The notes under the pieces are model-generated. The model searched no databases. It had not been told where the DNA came from and was given only the letters and a program-made list of their open reading frames with translations. The translations under genes were made by a program, and so were the position numbers. A DNA stretch of 64,000 bases from Rotaria socialis (Eukaryota; Rotifera; Eurotatoria; Philodinida; Philodinidae), in NCBI GenBank assembly GCA_905331475.1, contig CAJNYU010002258.1:78019-142018 (forward strand), read 5' to 3'. Below, piece by piece: positions 1 to 12,702 of this stretch (the first letter of the stretch is position 1; each line of letters starts with the position of its first letter).

Positions 1-1255
1 GGCAAATAATTACATTGTAAGTAGATAGGTGAAATATATGAACGTTAACTTCATTCGATAAAAGTTCAAATATATTTGAATTAATTAAAAATACTCCGCA
101 ATACAAATAGCAGACGCGCTATTCAAGCATAAACACACCCACATATATATAGTTTAGTGTATCAAGTAGTGACATCTTTTGATCGGTAAGATTAACCGAA
201 TAATAACTTCATTGGTAGAATTAATCGTCATCATTCACCTCATTCATTCTTTTCTCTCCACTTCCGATGACTTGCCTATCTACTAGTCAAGAGCCAGCAT
301 ATTATCTTCTCATACCGTTCTGTTCTTTTTTACGACATACTCTCTTTATATCATGTCAAAGACGCTTTCACTTGTTTTTATTGCACATAATGTTTTTTTA
401 TATCACACTATTCAATATCATCCGCAAGTATGTAGTCGTTCATCTATCAAGAATATAGACGAGTGATACTAACAGCTTTTATTTTAATATACTACTCATT
501 TACATACATGATGATTTATACATCATCTTCAGCATTTATCACTTAAACTAATCATATCATAGAGAGAGAGAGAGAGAGAAACTCATGGTGTTTAATGATC
601 GACAGTTGATAGCTGTGTATCTATTACATCATAAAGTTGATGAAATGAAGATGAACGATATGTTCATCTTTATTATCACTCTATTTCTCTCTAGACAGAG
701 TATGTATTATTTCTTCCTTGTTCTATTCTGAGCAAATAAAACAACCGAACATCTTGTATGTATTTCTCATGGGTGATACAGACAAACGATTTAACAACAA
801 AAACTTGTTTATTCTAAGATGAAAAACATGTATTTATAGGATATAAACGAGACGTATAAGTAGAGCTGCTTTTGTTTGTAGTTACAGTTGATTGCAAAAA
901 ACAATCTCGGAGCTTTGTCCTTGCATGTTAATAAAGTCAATTTATTTCGCTAATAGAGCGCGACTATAATGAAACGAATTAAACTGAACTTTGATTCTCT
1001 GTTATTTTATTTTGACTATTATTCTTTTCACAAATTCTCTCTTTCTCTTCTTGTTCTATTGAATGCATGCATACCGAGCACGAAACATATTTAGAGAGAA
1101 AACACTTCACGTGAAAAAATGTTATAAAAATTTCATTGTTCTTATCCTTTTCAGTATAAATAATAATAAAAGAAGAACATCTGTATTCTATAACATATCA
1201 AAATTATTATCTGTTTAAATTAAGAGAAGCCCGCTATGTCCATCGATACTATTCG
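1..1255. other. Intergenic, upstream of the kinase gene
   Basis: AT-rich DNA with no credible coding exon. It holds an (AG)n microsatellite at 561-579. The only open frame (267-458) has no recognisable domain and random-looking composition. Promoter elements for the following kinase presumably lie near 1100-1250, but no motif stands out. Confidence 0.5.
561..579. repeat. (AG)n microsatellite
   Basis: About nine uninterrupted AG units, read directly from the sequence. Confidence 0.9.
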
Positions 1256-4200
1256 ATGGGTAATAAAAGTACTTCACCACATTTAAATAAGACTTCTTCA
1301 TTAAATGGATATGAAAAAAGTCGTTTTATTCATCAAACCAATTTCACAAATAACGACGATGCCGATAATAGTTTAGACAATTCATCAAATCAAAGTTATA
1401 ATGGTAAAAAATATGGTCCATCGCCTCGTTTTCGACGACGTCATTCAAAACAGATAGATCTTGATAAAAAAGGCAAAAACCCTCAGGTTAGTTGCTTTTA
1501 CTCGTTCAAATTCTGAAGACTAGAATTGGATAATTGAACGTTCATGCCGAAGAGATGTTAATCAATTCATAATTTTCATCATCTCTAGACATCGAACTTT
1601 TCAGATGAATTGACATCAATTTGTTAATCAAATTTATACCGAAGGAACATGGTGGCTAGCGTTTCCGCTGATTGAAATAGCATCTTTATTTATTATATAA
1701 ATGACTTGATCCTATCAACAGATTTCTAACTGCTTTTCTTTCAACTTAGTTAACATTCTGTTCATCGAATGTAGATTACACAATAGACTCTCACTGTGCA
1801 GGAAATGAAAAAAAAATATAGGAAATCCAATAAGTCACTATAAAAAAAAGCCGGATTTGAATGTTCTGCTTATGGTCTATCGGATGAATTGATTTTCTTA
1901 ACAGTATTCATCCGGGAGACTTCCGACATTTCAAGTGTGTGTACAGTAAATTGAAAGATGGTCTATCGATTCGAATTCCATAGATTTACTTTTTTTCAGA
2001 AGTAACATATGGCAAGACCTAGATATGTAAAATCGTCTCGTGCTAATAAGAATACTTTTCTAAGCCAAGAAAAGAAGTTCCCTACGGGATCGAAATATCA
2101 CATAATTACTCTTGTTAATCATAGGAGAATTCTTTCTGTTTTCAGACAGATTTCTGTACCACTCATTAACTTAGTCCTTGGAAAATGCCATATTAAAGCT
2201 GTACGAGTCATTCATTTACGATCGATGCAAGGTGTTATTTTTTTTATCTAACAATCTTAGACTGAATTTGACCTAATTTCCCTTCGTTATAAAAACAAAA
2301 AGAAAGTTCAATTTATAGAAGTAATTAGAATGCAAATTCTTGAATGGTAAACTTGAGAAAGATTAAAGCTCGATAGATCTGATAAGCTCTAATACAAACA
2401 AGTTAAATATGTAAGAAAACATACCAACATGTCTAGTGCTACCAACAGCAATCTGATCCGATAAAAAATAGATTTGATTAACAGAATATGCGTTATTCAG
2501 TAATCAAATCAATTAAAAATATTAGAAGATTTCTCAGTATCAGTTGCATTCAATGGTAGAAAAATATGGGTTCAACTTCTATACGAAAATAAAAGTTGGT
2601 GAATGATTTATTTTTTATTTATTTTTAATTCAAATTAATAAACTAAAAACTACTTTTAAAATTTATATCTCATGATCTAATTTTTGTATTTATTTACATT
2701 AATATTTGTATATCAAGTTAGGGAAATATCTTAAATTGTTCTTTTTTTCCAGCCAGTATCTTCATATCTAAACGTCAGTCTTCAATCAATTGGTGATCGA
2801 ACAATTAGTTTATTTTCTCGTAGCTTTAATTTTCTTCAACAATCATCTTCCTCATCACCAGTATGTGAATCAAAAACCAATAGTCACGATTTACCATTAA
2901 CGAATGAACATGATAGTGACCAGAATATTAGTTCACAATCAGGTGTATATCGAAATCAATCTCGCCGTAAATATCAAACATCGTCATTAAGAAATCCATA
3001 TCGACGGTCAAGCACTAATTTTCCTGTTCGTGGACATGAAGCGATGTTTTTACCTGAATTTTCAATCAAAGGAAAAATTACCGAAGCAGATTTCGATGTA
3101 AAAGATAAATATTTTATTGTATTGAGGTTTAATTCATTTTTCGTCTAGGTCATTGATATTATTGCACGAGGAGCATTTGGAAATGTTATAAAAGTTTGTT
3201 CAATACATGAGAAAAAAGTTTATGCAATGAAAATTATGAGTAAATCACAAATTGTTAAAGACAATGCTGTTCAACAAGTCAAAGGTAACATTTTATCTGA
3301 CGTGAAATTCTTTAATGTAGATTTATGATACTTAAAGTAGTGATCTGTGAGTTTTCGAAATCTAATCGAGAGGAGTTTTAAAGGAAATCACCATCGTCTG
3401 ATAGACTGATTTGCTGAGCGATGCGATGTAGGTAGTAATTACCGATCTAGCCATACGTGATCAAACTACGATAATGGTATCGATACGTAAATGTTTCTTG
3501 GAATGAAAAATTTTGATTTCGGAAAGTTTTATGCTACCACGTTCACTAAAATATTAGTTCTCATACGTTCTGAAACAATAGAAGTTACAAAATAATCAAA
3601 GTATTAATTTTTTTTTATATATTTAGATGAAGTGACTATAGCTCAATCGTGTCTTTCACATCCATTTATTGTTCATACATATTGCTATTGGCAATCCCGT
3701 CGGTATTTATATATAATAACTGATCATGTTCAAAATGGTGAATTACTATCATTATGGTTACGTATACGTCGTTTTCCTGAGATGATTGTCAAAATTTATA
3801 TAGCACAAGTAGCTATGGTACTTGATTATTTACATAGTAAAGGTATCATATATCGAGACGTTAAAATGGAAAATATTCTATTGGATGAAAAAGGAAATAT
3901 TCAAATCATTGATTTTGGTTTATCAAAGTGGCTTTCATTGGGACAAAAAACAACGACCATATGTGGAACATTACAGTGTATGGAGAGAAAAATAATTTCC
4001 TTGTGATAAAAGTTCTTGATGATTATTTTTCTTTTTCATTGTTTAGATATAGCACCTGAAGTCCCTAGTGTTAGACCTTACGATCATCGTGTTGATTGGT
4101 GGAGTTTAGGTATATTAATGTATGCATGCTTATTTGGTGAATATCCTGTATCAGCTACCAAAGATCATTTATCAATGGCAAATAAAGTATTAAATCATAA

Positions 4201-4543
4201 ATTTAATTTTCCATTAAATGAACTTGAAAATAAATCAGATATCAAAGAATTACTTTATAGTCTCTTAGAAAAAGATCCAAATCAACGTTTATGTTCCCTA
4301 GATGAATTACGCCAAACATTATTTATGTCAAATGTTAATTTTGATCGTATTTATTCGAAATCTTATTCTCCTTTATTAATTTTAATGAATGCAAAAATTG
4401 AATGGTATAATGAATTAAAACAACACTATAATTATTGTAAAAAAGAAAAAATGAATACAAATGGAAATATGTGTTATTCATTGCTATCATCACAAAACAA
4501 AATGCACTATGAAAATATTGATAATCGTTTTAGTTCAGAATGA
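1256..4543 (+). CDS. RSKR: AGC-type Ser/Thr kinase, RSKR/SgK494-like
   Basis: Five exons by consensus GT-AG sites and unbroken frame: 1256-1486, 2753-3097, 3149-3284, 3627-3977, 4047-4543, giving about 519 residues. Residues 1-190 are Ser/Asn-rich and basic with no known domain. The kinase domain follows: glycine loop ARGAFGNV near 198-205, ATP-binding lysine in YAMK (K220), catalytic loop YRDVKMEN (Asp315), DFG (Asp333), then ICGTLQYIAPE rebuilt cleanly across the last intron. The loop ICGTLQYxAPE and the segment RDVKMENILLDE closely match vertebrate RSKR (SgK494), a ribosomal-S6-kinase-related orphan. All catalytic residues are present, so it should be active; its substrate is unknown even in vertebrates. 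The start MGNKST fits an N-myristoylation consensus (Gly2, Thr6), suggesting membrane attachment. An ATG at 1235 is in another frame and soon stops. The orthology call is from remembered family motifs; a related AGC kinase is possible. Confidence 0.82.
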
Positions 4544-4781
4544 ATTCAGTTTTTGTAGATTCCTTTTAATAATTCTTTTTGTTGGCCTTGTTTTTGTATA
4601 TAAAATCGAGATAAAAAGTTAATAGCTCTGTTTTTAGAAAAATTAAATATTCGTAGCTATTTGCAGAGAAGGAAAACTTGTTATAGATATGTTTAAAAAG
4701 ATATTCAATCATATCGGAAATCATCGTTCTTTAAAATATTATGAATAGAAATAATATTTTTAGATTTTACCAAGAAATAAT

Positions 4782-4885
4782 TAGGGGTGGCACTTTCACT
4801 TTCTTTTTACTTTCAGAAAGGAAAGGAAAATGATTGTAACTTTCAACTTTCCTTTTCAAAAAGAAAGGAAAGGAAAGTTGAAATT
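4782..4885 (+). repeat. Left terminal/subterminal repeat of hAT element
   Basis: Starts taggggtggc and continues with clustered GGAAAGG motifs in both orientations. It is the inverted partner of 10061-10184 with small insertions and deletions; the segment tcaaaaagaaaggaaaggaa here has a close counterpart at the other end. Confidence 0.85.
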
Positions 4886-5551
4886 TCTTATTGTAAAAAA
4901 TCATCAATCTCGGTATTATATATTGTATGTGGAATAATGGAATCATTCTATCCGCGGAGTATATCAAATGGATCTTTATTTCATGATTCTTCTCTCTCAA
5001 CTTCAAATTATCTTTCTGCTATAAATATTGAATGTTGATTTCTTTGATTACTTCATCATGTTTTTTCTGTGTTCTGCTCAAATTTGAATGTGTAACATTT
5101 AGCGTGAATGTTTTACTCGGTTTTTGGGTTAAAAATTCATTTTTACAATATTTTCCAGCTAAATATTGAACAATTTTCAAATATTGATCAATAAAAGAAA
5201 TTAATTGAAAACGACTTTTTCTCTTCACTACGAAATGTTTCATGTATCTAATTCAAATTCAAATTCAATATGAATAGCGAACTGTTTAACTCCTCAATGA
5301 TGTATCACGTATTCACACATAACAAATATATAGCGTTCGAATGGTCCAAATGTTGTATTATATAGCGAAAAAATGATACCACATGGATATATTTATGAAC
5401 ACATTTCAATAGCAAGCGTGCTTTTTTCTATCCAGGGTAAGTTTGGAAAAAATATCAACAAGTATGCGACCGTTATTATTCATTATACAGACTAGATCTA
5501 TTGTTTTCATACTGTCTCTGTCATAACTAGTGCAGATATAACACACAAGGG

Positions 5552-8500
5552 ATGAGTTCCTATTCCTCTAACATATCTTCTGCGAAACCTACAAGCTCAC
5601 CAGCTCGTTATTTATTGAGAAGAAATGCATCTCCAATGATGAATTCATCTCCTGTTCGAAAAGGAAAAGTTCAAAAAAAGAAGGTTAAAGCAAATATAAT
5701 GAGCATCAAAGTTGATGAACAATCGTTGTTGGCCATCAATTTATAAAGGACACTACAAACTGGTACAACTGAAGTTTCCAGCTCTGATGATGAAACAATG
5801 AACGAAGATGATCAAGGTAATGATAATGATCACCAAAACACAATAACTAGCAACAATGTTAACAGTGAAGAAGGACAACGAAGGCAACGATCAGATTCCA
5901 CAGCAAGTAATACAACTGAAGTAACGAAATGTGAAAAAGAAATAAAAAAGACAACAACGATGACGAAAGAAGACGTTCTTTCTCATTTCACTACAATTGA
6001 TGGTAATATGAAATGTAAACTATGCAAAAATGCTCATAACGTAAGACTACCACTATTCTATCTGTTTTCTTCAAATTGCCAAGCCTTATAAGATAAAAAA
6101 TGATTATCGATCATTATAAGAATCTCTAGAAAAATAATACGTGGTTCGAAGTTTTTCATTTGATACAAATAATAAAATACATGGAAATTTTTTGCAGCTC
6201 ACTGTTTTTTCTTGCGTACATTATAATATTTTTAAGGTTTAATACTCGGGTATTTCAAATTCATATTATTTAGCAATAGTGAGACAAGTAAAAGTATACA
6301 ATTCAGAGAATAGATATGAATAGAGGGCTTTGTTCAGCATTTACTTTATTCAAAAAAATGGATTAACGCGCAGAGTCAAACTATTTTTCGAACTAGGCTA
6401 TTTGATTTATGGGCCTTGATTTTATTTTTGTAGTTTCTTCACAACAGTTGAAAGGTCAAAGAGATTCAACACAAAAGGGATTTTGTACTAAATTTTTGAG
6501 AATAAAAATTATTCTGTTGAAACAACTGACTGGCTCTTCTTCGATCACTTTCATATACATTTGCTAACTGTTCTCGAAGATGATGTTATTAAATGTAAGT
6601 GAAAACACCGAAGAGTGTGATATTAAAGATAGAAAACAAAGAGAGATTAATTATTGTACGAATGTTATATAGTATTATACATGGGATTTTAAAAAATCAG
6701 TTTTAAAAAATAATACCTTACTAAAAAAAAACAGTTTATCAGCTGTTTTCTAAGCGATATATTTTGAAAACGAAGAATTTTCTACATTGCTTTGGTAGCA
6801 CATTACTCTCTTTTTCAGGTTTTTAAAGCTAATGATTCTTCGGACACAAACCTTAGACGTCATCTAGCTTATGTTCATAATCTAAATCAATTTTTATACC
6901 CATCGCAATTGCAAAATCGTAAAAGAGCATCATTGATTTCAACAAAACTCAAACAGCAATTGGACAAAGCTGCAATTGACGCGATTTCTGTAGATGGACG
7001 CTCTTTTGAAGACCTGGGGAAAGAAGGAATAACAAAATTTTTAAATTTATCTAATCCAGGGTGAGAAAAAGCAGAATTTTAAATTTTTACTTATTTTATA
7101 GGATCATTCGTTTCATTTAGATATCGGGTACCAAATCGTAAAACCATGAGACGTCAACTAGAACTATCTTATAAAAATTATCGCAAAGAATTAAAAAAGC
7201 AAATGACTTATATATCAAATATTTCACTTACTTGTGATGTATGGAAATCCTCAACTCGAGCATATTATATTTGTATTACAGGTCATTTTTATAACGAAAA
7301 GAATCAATTAGAATCTTACATCTTATGTTTTCGTCGTTTTCTTGGGAGTCATACAGCTGTTCGACTTCGCCGTTTCTTATTTAATGAGATTCAAAAACTT
7401 GGTATACACGAAAAAATGACTTCCATAACAACTGACAACAGTAAAGATATTTGCATAGCTGCATCAACCGTGGGTTTCGGAAATCTATTTTCTTGCTTAT
7501 GACACGATTTGAATTTAACTATAAAAAATGGTTTATGGCTACACGATAAACCAAACAACAAGAGATAAGAAAATTGAAATCTTTTATGAGTTAACATAAA
7601 ATTTAAAAATAAAAAAAGAAACTTATTCTTTTATTTAAGTCAAAATTCTTATACAATAATCAATAATTTCCCAGAGAAAGCGATTGTTCAATATAGCTTT
7701 TTACTTTAAATTTTATTTTATATCTAGGAAATTTAAAATCACAACGAATACTGAAGAAAATCAAACAAATAGTGACGATGATATATCTGTGGCTGATGTT
7801 GATATTCCCGATCAAATTTTAAATGAAATGCCTTCTGATCAAGAGATTTTATCAGCATCAATCTACGATAATGATGAAGTATTATCATCAACATCAACAG
7901 ATGATGAAAATAAAAATGATTCATCAGTATCGTCAAGTGATAATAATGAAGGTGATTTATCATCATCACTAACTGATAATGAGGAAGAATTCCCATCAAC
8001 GTCAACAGGTCGACGTGGTGACAATGAATCGATAACATCGTCAAATGATAGTCAGGAAGAACAGGAAACAGCGAGTGATATCAGCGACGACGATTCATCA
8101 ATAACATCAACTGACAACGACGAAGGAACTCTGGATACGGTTGTTATTTACTTCGACCAAAACAAATTATTTGACGAATCTAACCGTGACCTTACTATTT
8201 TATTGTCTTATGTTCATTCATTATTAAAACGTACACGAAAACTAATCAATATGATACATAAATCTAGTGTGCTGGATCGATATGTAAAGATTCAACTAAA
8301 AGCTAAGCAACGGAATGTTAAAAATCAATTGTTAAAAACTCAACAAGAACATTACAAAGATTTTATCATTGATTTGAAAATACGTTGGAATACGACTTTC
8401 TTAATGTTGGAACGTTTTCTATCTTACTGTTCTATAATTATTAACATTACACAGCATCCATCGAATGAAATTGGTTTGAATCGAAAACAGCATACAGCTT

Positions 8501-9582
8501 TAACAAAATTAGCTTTCAATAGAACTGATTGGGTTTTACTTATGTCTGTAAAAAAATGTGCTGAAGTCGTTTTATGAAGCAACTAAGATCTTATCAGGTC
8601 AAAAATATAACACTACTGGTATTTCAATATATTGTAATTAACAGTCTACGAAAATATTTAACTACCACGACAAAAGACGAAGAATTATTTGATAGTATCT
8701 TGAAACAACATTTGCTACAACAATTTGATTACTACTTTGGTGATAACTTTATTACAAAGGAGCAAAATGAAGCAAGCATAGTAAGACTATTTAAGCATCC
8801 CTAATTCAGAGAAAAGAATACAATAGAAGTTTGAACATTTAACCTTGAGCATTATATATCTAAGAAGCGATGATTAGAAAAATTTTCATATTTGAAAAAG
8901 TCAAAATTTAGGAGAAAAAAACAGAAAAATTTCAAAATAGCAAAACAAAAAATCGAACCGTTTTTCCTTTTTTTTCTGATATTTCATAAAATTGATACTT
9001 TTATTACTTCTGTTTCAGATTTCTGCATTTCTCGATCCGGCACTTTATCATTATTTAATTCGTGATCCACAAGCAACACCTACGGCTGAAAAGTTGATTT
9101 TGAAATTCTACGAAAATAATCGAATTACTCCTAGATCTACCTCATCACAAACAACCAATGTAACAAATACATCACAATCTTCATCATTGAAGCAACAATC
9201 AACAACAATTAAAGAAAAAATGCATTTGTCTATACTGAACAGATTTTTCCAAACATGTGGAATAAACGAAACAGTAACAACTACGCCAATGAATATTCAA
9301 TCGGTTTATTCTATAAAAGAACAAATGTCATTTTATGTAACTAAAGCTAAACAGATGCCAAATTTTCAACAGTTCTGGACTCATTTCGGTGCTGAACTAC
9401 CCGATTTAGCAAGAGTAGCTAAATATTTTTCATCTATGCAAGTAACATCATATTCTAGCGAATCTTCTTTTTCAATGTCTGGATATATAAATAGAAAGAA
9501 TCGTTGTAGTCTATCTTCATCAGCACTTCGTTTTTCGATGTGCTTGAAAAAACAATATGAGCAAACCAAAATGAAGATATAA
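5552..9582 (+). pseudogene. hAT transposase with BED zinc finger, broken
   Basis: Coding blocks follow the hAT order. First is a basic/acidic N-terminus (5552-6040), interrupted by an in-frame TAA at 5744-5746. Next comes a BED finger split by an intron: CKLC before 6040, then HLAYVH after 6819. The exon pair 6819-7060 / 7121 onward joins in frame. The catalytic core shows LTCDVW (first Asp) and ITTDNS (second Asp), then an in-frame TGA at 7500-7502. A long Ser/Asp/Glu-rich insert lies at about 7740-8150, followed by RWNTTFLMLERF. Frameshifts occur around 8572 and 8640, where the obvious continuation moves to another frame. The C-terminal dimerisation region (8992-9582) has SSESSFSMSGYI, the usual hAT TSxxSExxFSxxG signature. 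With two nonsense codons and at least two frameshifts it cannot make transposase. Confidence 0.88.
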
Positions 9583-10060
9583 AAATAAAGATCGCTACGA
9601 TTTAACCTACTTTTTTTCTCCGTCATGTAAACAATGTTTGTTTTGTATTGTGTTGTTACATTCTGAAATTAAATAATAAAATTAAAAAGTTGCTTCAACA
9701 ATTAAAAAAGTGATGACCAATACTGCCAAAATATCTGTTGATAGTAGTGAGACTTCAGCGACATCATCGATAGAAATTTCATTCACATTTAAAACTAACT
9801 ATTCTGGTATATAATTATTAGCTATAATCACCTGACGGTTATAAATCAATCTCAGAAGCTTAATATAGGGCTAAATGAAAAGAACAGAAAAAATAGAAAC
9901 GAAGCCTTTTCTAGAAAAAAAAATGAAACAGCGAAGATAAACCACGTAACAATGAGAAAATTATGTTGTGATGTTGACTATCTATCTCATAATATCTCAC
10001 GTAACTAGCAGATAGGAAGTTTGTATAAATTTTCAATTTTTCCTATTTATCTCAAATCTT

Positions 10061-10184
10061 CACTTTCCTTTCCTTTCTTTTTGGAAAGGCAAGTAGAGAA
10101 AGTCAAGAAGCTTTCCTTTCTTTCAGAAAGGAAGTTAAGGTTTTTACTTTCCTTTCCGAAAGGAAAGTGAAAATGCCACCCCTA
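10061..10184 (-). repeat. Right terminal/subterminal repeat of hAT element
   Basis: Ends ...tgccaccccta and contains several CCTTTCC/GGAAAGG motifs. It is the inverted counterpart of 4782-4885. Confidence 0.85.
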
Positions 10185-10369
10185 GTCACCATCATCTTCA
10201 AGATTGCCAAGGCCCTGTACACGTGATTTTTCAATTTTTGTGCGTTTTGGTTCCTCATTTTCTACGATCCAATCTTGATTACATCTATAACGTAGCTTGG
10301 TAAAAACTTCATGTAGTTTTGCTGTGTTATTATCTTGAACAAATAAACATAAAAATATAAACGATTTTT
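10182..10369 (-). pseudogene. Orphan coding-like fragment abutting the hAT end
   Basis: About 60 open codons on the minus strand with protein-like composition (KLHEVFTKLRYRCNQDW, then KRTKIEKSRVQGLG). The frame has no ATG and is closed by a TAG that falls exactly on the transposon terminus. This looks like part of an older exon cut by the insertion or by later rearrangement. I do not recognise the protein, and no matching continuation is visible left of 4782. Confidence 0.3.
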
Positions 10370-11509
10370 ACTCGGTAGAACTGAGCAAAAACAATCCTCC
10401 GATAAAATTCCATATTCATATGAATCGACTGTCACGCTTATATTTTTTACTGTCGCTTAATTTTCAGCATAGTATTAAATACAGCAACCATATTATTAAC
10501 TCTTTCATCAGATTATTAAATTTCACATATTCTATTCACTATCGATTCAAACACTTTTGTAGAACTCACATATATTTTTGAAGAAAAGGGCGAGTGTAGG
10601 TTTAAAAGCGAGATTTTTAAGACTTCTCACCCATTCTCATTACAGATATTAATGAGTTTAAAATTGTTCTAATTAACAGCTAGACTATAGGGTATGGGTG
10701 CATAGGCGGTGGAACGGTTTCTCTTCAGGGTACGCTCAATTTTCTAGCTAAATGAGATAGGGAAGCGGCAGGACTGCCATGACCATTCCAACTTCGGGAG
10801 GGGGCGGTATAAAAAAAACATTTTCTTCAAGATGCTTTGCTTAAGGATGTCAGGAGTACCCAAAAATTTTAAGAGACAGCAACCAGTGTTGTCAGATCCA
10901 CCTGATTTCGAAACATTTTCAGGATTCTCTGCATTTTTTCCCAATTTCTTTGAGATTTTTCTCACTCTTTCAGGATTTATCCGCATTTTTTTTCAAATTT
11001 TCAGGATTTTTTCTCGTTTTTTTATTGGTTTTTCTCAATGTTTTCGGAAGTTTTTGCAATTTTTCAGAATTCTCATACATAAATTTCGGATTTTTGACCT
11101 TAACATGTGGCATCAAGGAGGGTAACTGATAAAATCGTGCTTAAGGTAGTGTTACATCCCCGTCACACCTCGATCAAGGCACCCTTGGGTAGCTGATCAC
11201 GAATCAACTTCCGCTAATTTTTTCAATGTTGATTTCTTGGTAGATTTAAATCTTATAAACTTCAATGAATATCTTATCGAATTCCAGTTCGCATTGGTGA
11301 TAAAAAAAATATGAACTAACTTTGCAACAATACGTCATATGTTACTGACACTGTAAGCCATCCATGAAAACTAAACAATAATGAAAGACTTAGATATAAT
11401 TGAGCCTACCAAAGTCTTCAACTATTCTTGTTTGAGCTTACTCAAGTCTACCCTATTCCAAACTAGGATAGGCTCAAGCCTCGTGAGCCTACAGACTTCG
11501 CCGCCTATG
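10370..11509. other. Repeat-like intergenic DNA
   Basis: No recognised gene. 10900-11100 is T-rich with several degenerate copies of TTTTCAGGATTTTT, and 10690-10830 is unusually G-rich for this window. Both look like decayed transposon material. Open frames here (10744-10986 minus, 10832-11125 plus) are low-complexity and not believed. Confidence 0.4.
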
Positions 11510-11800
11510 TACCCAGGTCGAACATTCTGGCGACCGGATCCCGTAGGGTACTCCAGGAAATATGCGGGGAAGTCACCATATCCTGCAGAAAAACACGGGA
11601 AATCGCTGGAACATGGAAGCAGTATCCCGGTCAAAAATACGTCTGGGCTTTTCCGGCGGATTCCTGCCAACTTCCAGTGCTTTTCAGTAGGAATTGATCG
11701 GAAATCACCGGAAAAAATCCGAAAATTTTCCAACCGGAATACTGCTTCCACAGAATCAACGGAACCGGCCGTTTCCAGGCCGGACTGTTCGACCTGGGTA
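11510..11800. mobile_element. MITE copy A (TA-flanked, CCCAGGTCGAA ends)
   Basis: Perfect 15-base terminal inverted repeats tacccaggtcgaaca / tgttcgacctgggta, 291 bp including the TA at each end, which fits a TA target duplication (Tc1/mariner-like). The interior is GC-richer than its surroundings and closely resembles copy C at 58880-59052 (shared gaaatatgcgg and gtcaccatatcct). No transposase. The overlapping open frames on both strands are by-products of the inverted structure. Confidence 0.85.
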
Positions 11801-12702
11801 TGGATGTTGTACATTTGATCTCTCACACCGGCACCTCCACGCCCTGACAGAAATCCAATGTGTCCCTACTGAAACATCTATTTACATAAGTCACTATGTA
11901 AAATACTTATTCTTTTCATTTTAATATCTTATGATGGATGTAATAATTCGAATCAATGATACAATCACCACCTTTTTTACCTTTAAGCAAGAATGTCTTC
12001 AATGTACGTACATCCGATAGTCAACGCCCTCTGTCCTACTTGAGAAATAGAATGTGCTATCTTAATATAATGAATATTTTTTTATAAATGTCTATTAAAG
12101 CATAGTAAGTCTAAAACAAACTAAAATCGCTAAACGAATTCAAAAAATTTAATTAATATGAGATTAGGGTTTCTACTTAGCAACACCCATGCGTCATCAA
12201 ATGAACATTGAATTAGAGATCTATCGATGCATTTCAAATTAAATCCATCTTTTCAAGCTGATATTTATAGAATATGTAGTATATTCCTACTGAAAATTAT
12301 TAATCATATGTATTTGTTTTCAGTCAAAATTCCTAGGTTGGTGTGACTGTATTCTGAGCTTTTTAAAACTCATTCTTTGCAACAATCCAGTACAGATGTA
12401 TTTCTCTCATGATGTGATATATTTTGAACTTGCTTGTTTCTCTAATGGTTCTATTTAAATGAGATGTCGCTCATCGTAAAGCATTGGACATTAATTAACA
12501 TTTACATATTTTAGCTCTAGTTAAAAGTATGACTGTTTTCTTTATGATATTTTTCTATTGAAGAAAATAGAATGCAACGTCGAGATTTATATGCCTTAAA
12601 ATTCGATTTTTATGCACTACTCTGCCATGAAGGTGCATTGCAAAAGTAAATCATTTGTTTTAGATTTGCATTCCAATTACAGATTTAATTCAGCTAATAA
12701 TA
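11801..12702. other. Intergenic, upstream of DNAAF19
   Basis: No gene supported. A short open frame at 12548-12649, with ATG at 12572 and stop TAA, has protein-like composition. It could be a 5' leader exon or upstream ORF of the following gene, but no splice pair could be settled. Confidence 0.4.

Larger units (their letters stand above)
4782..10184 (+). mobile_element. Degenerate hAT DNA transposon, about 5.4 kb
   Basis: Both ends are visible as imperfect inverted repeats. The left end starts taggggtggcactttcac and the right end, read inward on the other strand, starts taggggtggcattttcac; 21 of the first 22 bases agree. Both terminal regions (about 4782-4885 and 10061-10184) are packed with GGAAAGG/CCTTTCC motifs on both strands, as in hAT subterminal repeats. 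The interior encodes a hAT transposase. The expected 8-bp target duplication is not convincing (gaaataat on the left, gtcaccat on the right, 4 of 8 matching), so the flanks have decayed or the ends come from different insertions. Confidence 0.85.

Noticed and set aside
2009-2251. 80-residue open frame within the first intron of the kinase gene
   Set aside because: No domain; the flanking exons 1256-1486 and 2753-3097 join in phase without it.
7739-8044. Minus-strand frame opposite the acidic insert of the transposase
   Set aside because: A mirror of the Ser/Asp/Glu-rich repeat on the other strand (His/Leu-rich), not a gene.
10832-11125. Phe/Ser-rich open frame
   Set aside because: Translation of the T-rich degenerate TTTTCAGGATTTTT repeat.
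11381-11924. Three overlapping open frames on both strands
   Set aside because: They lie across MITE copy A and reflect its GC-rich inverted structure.
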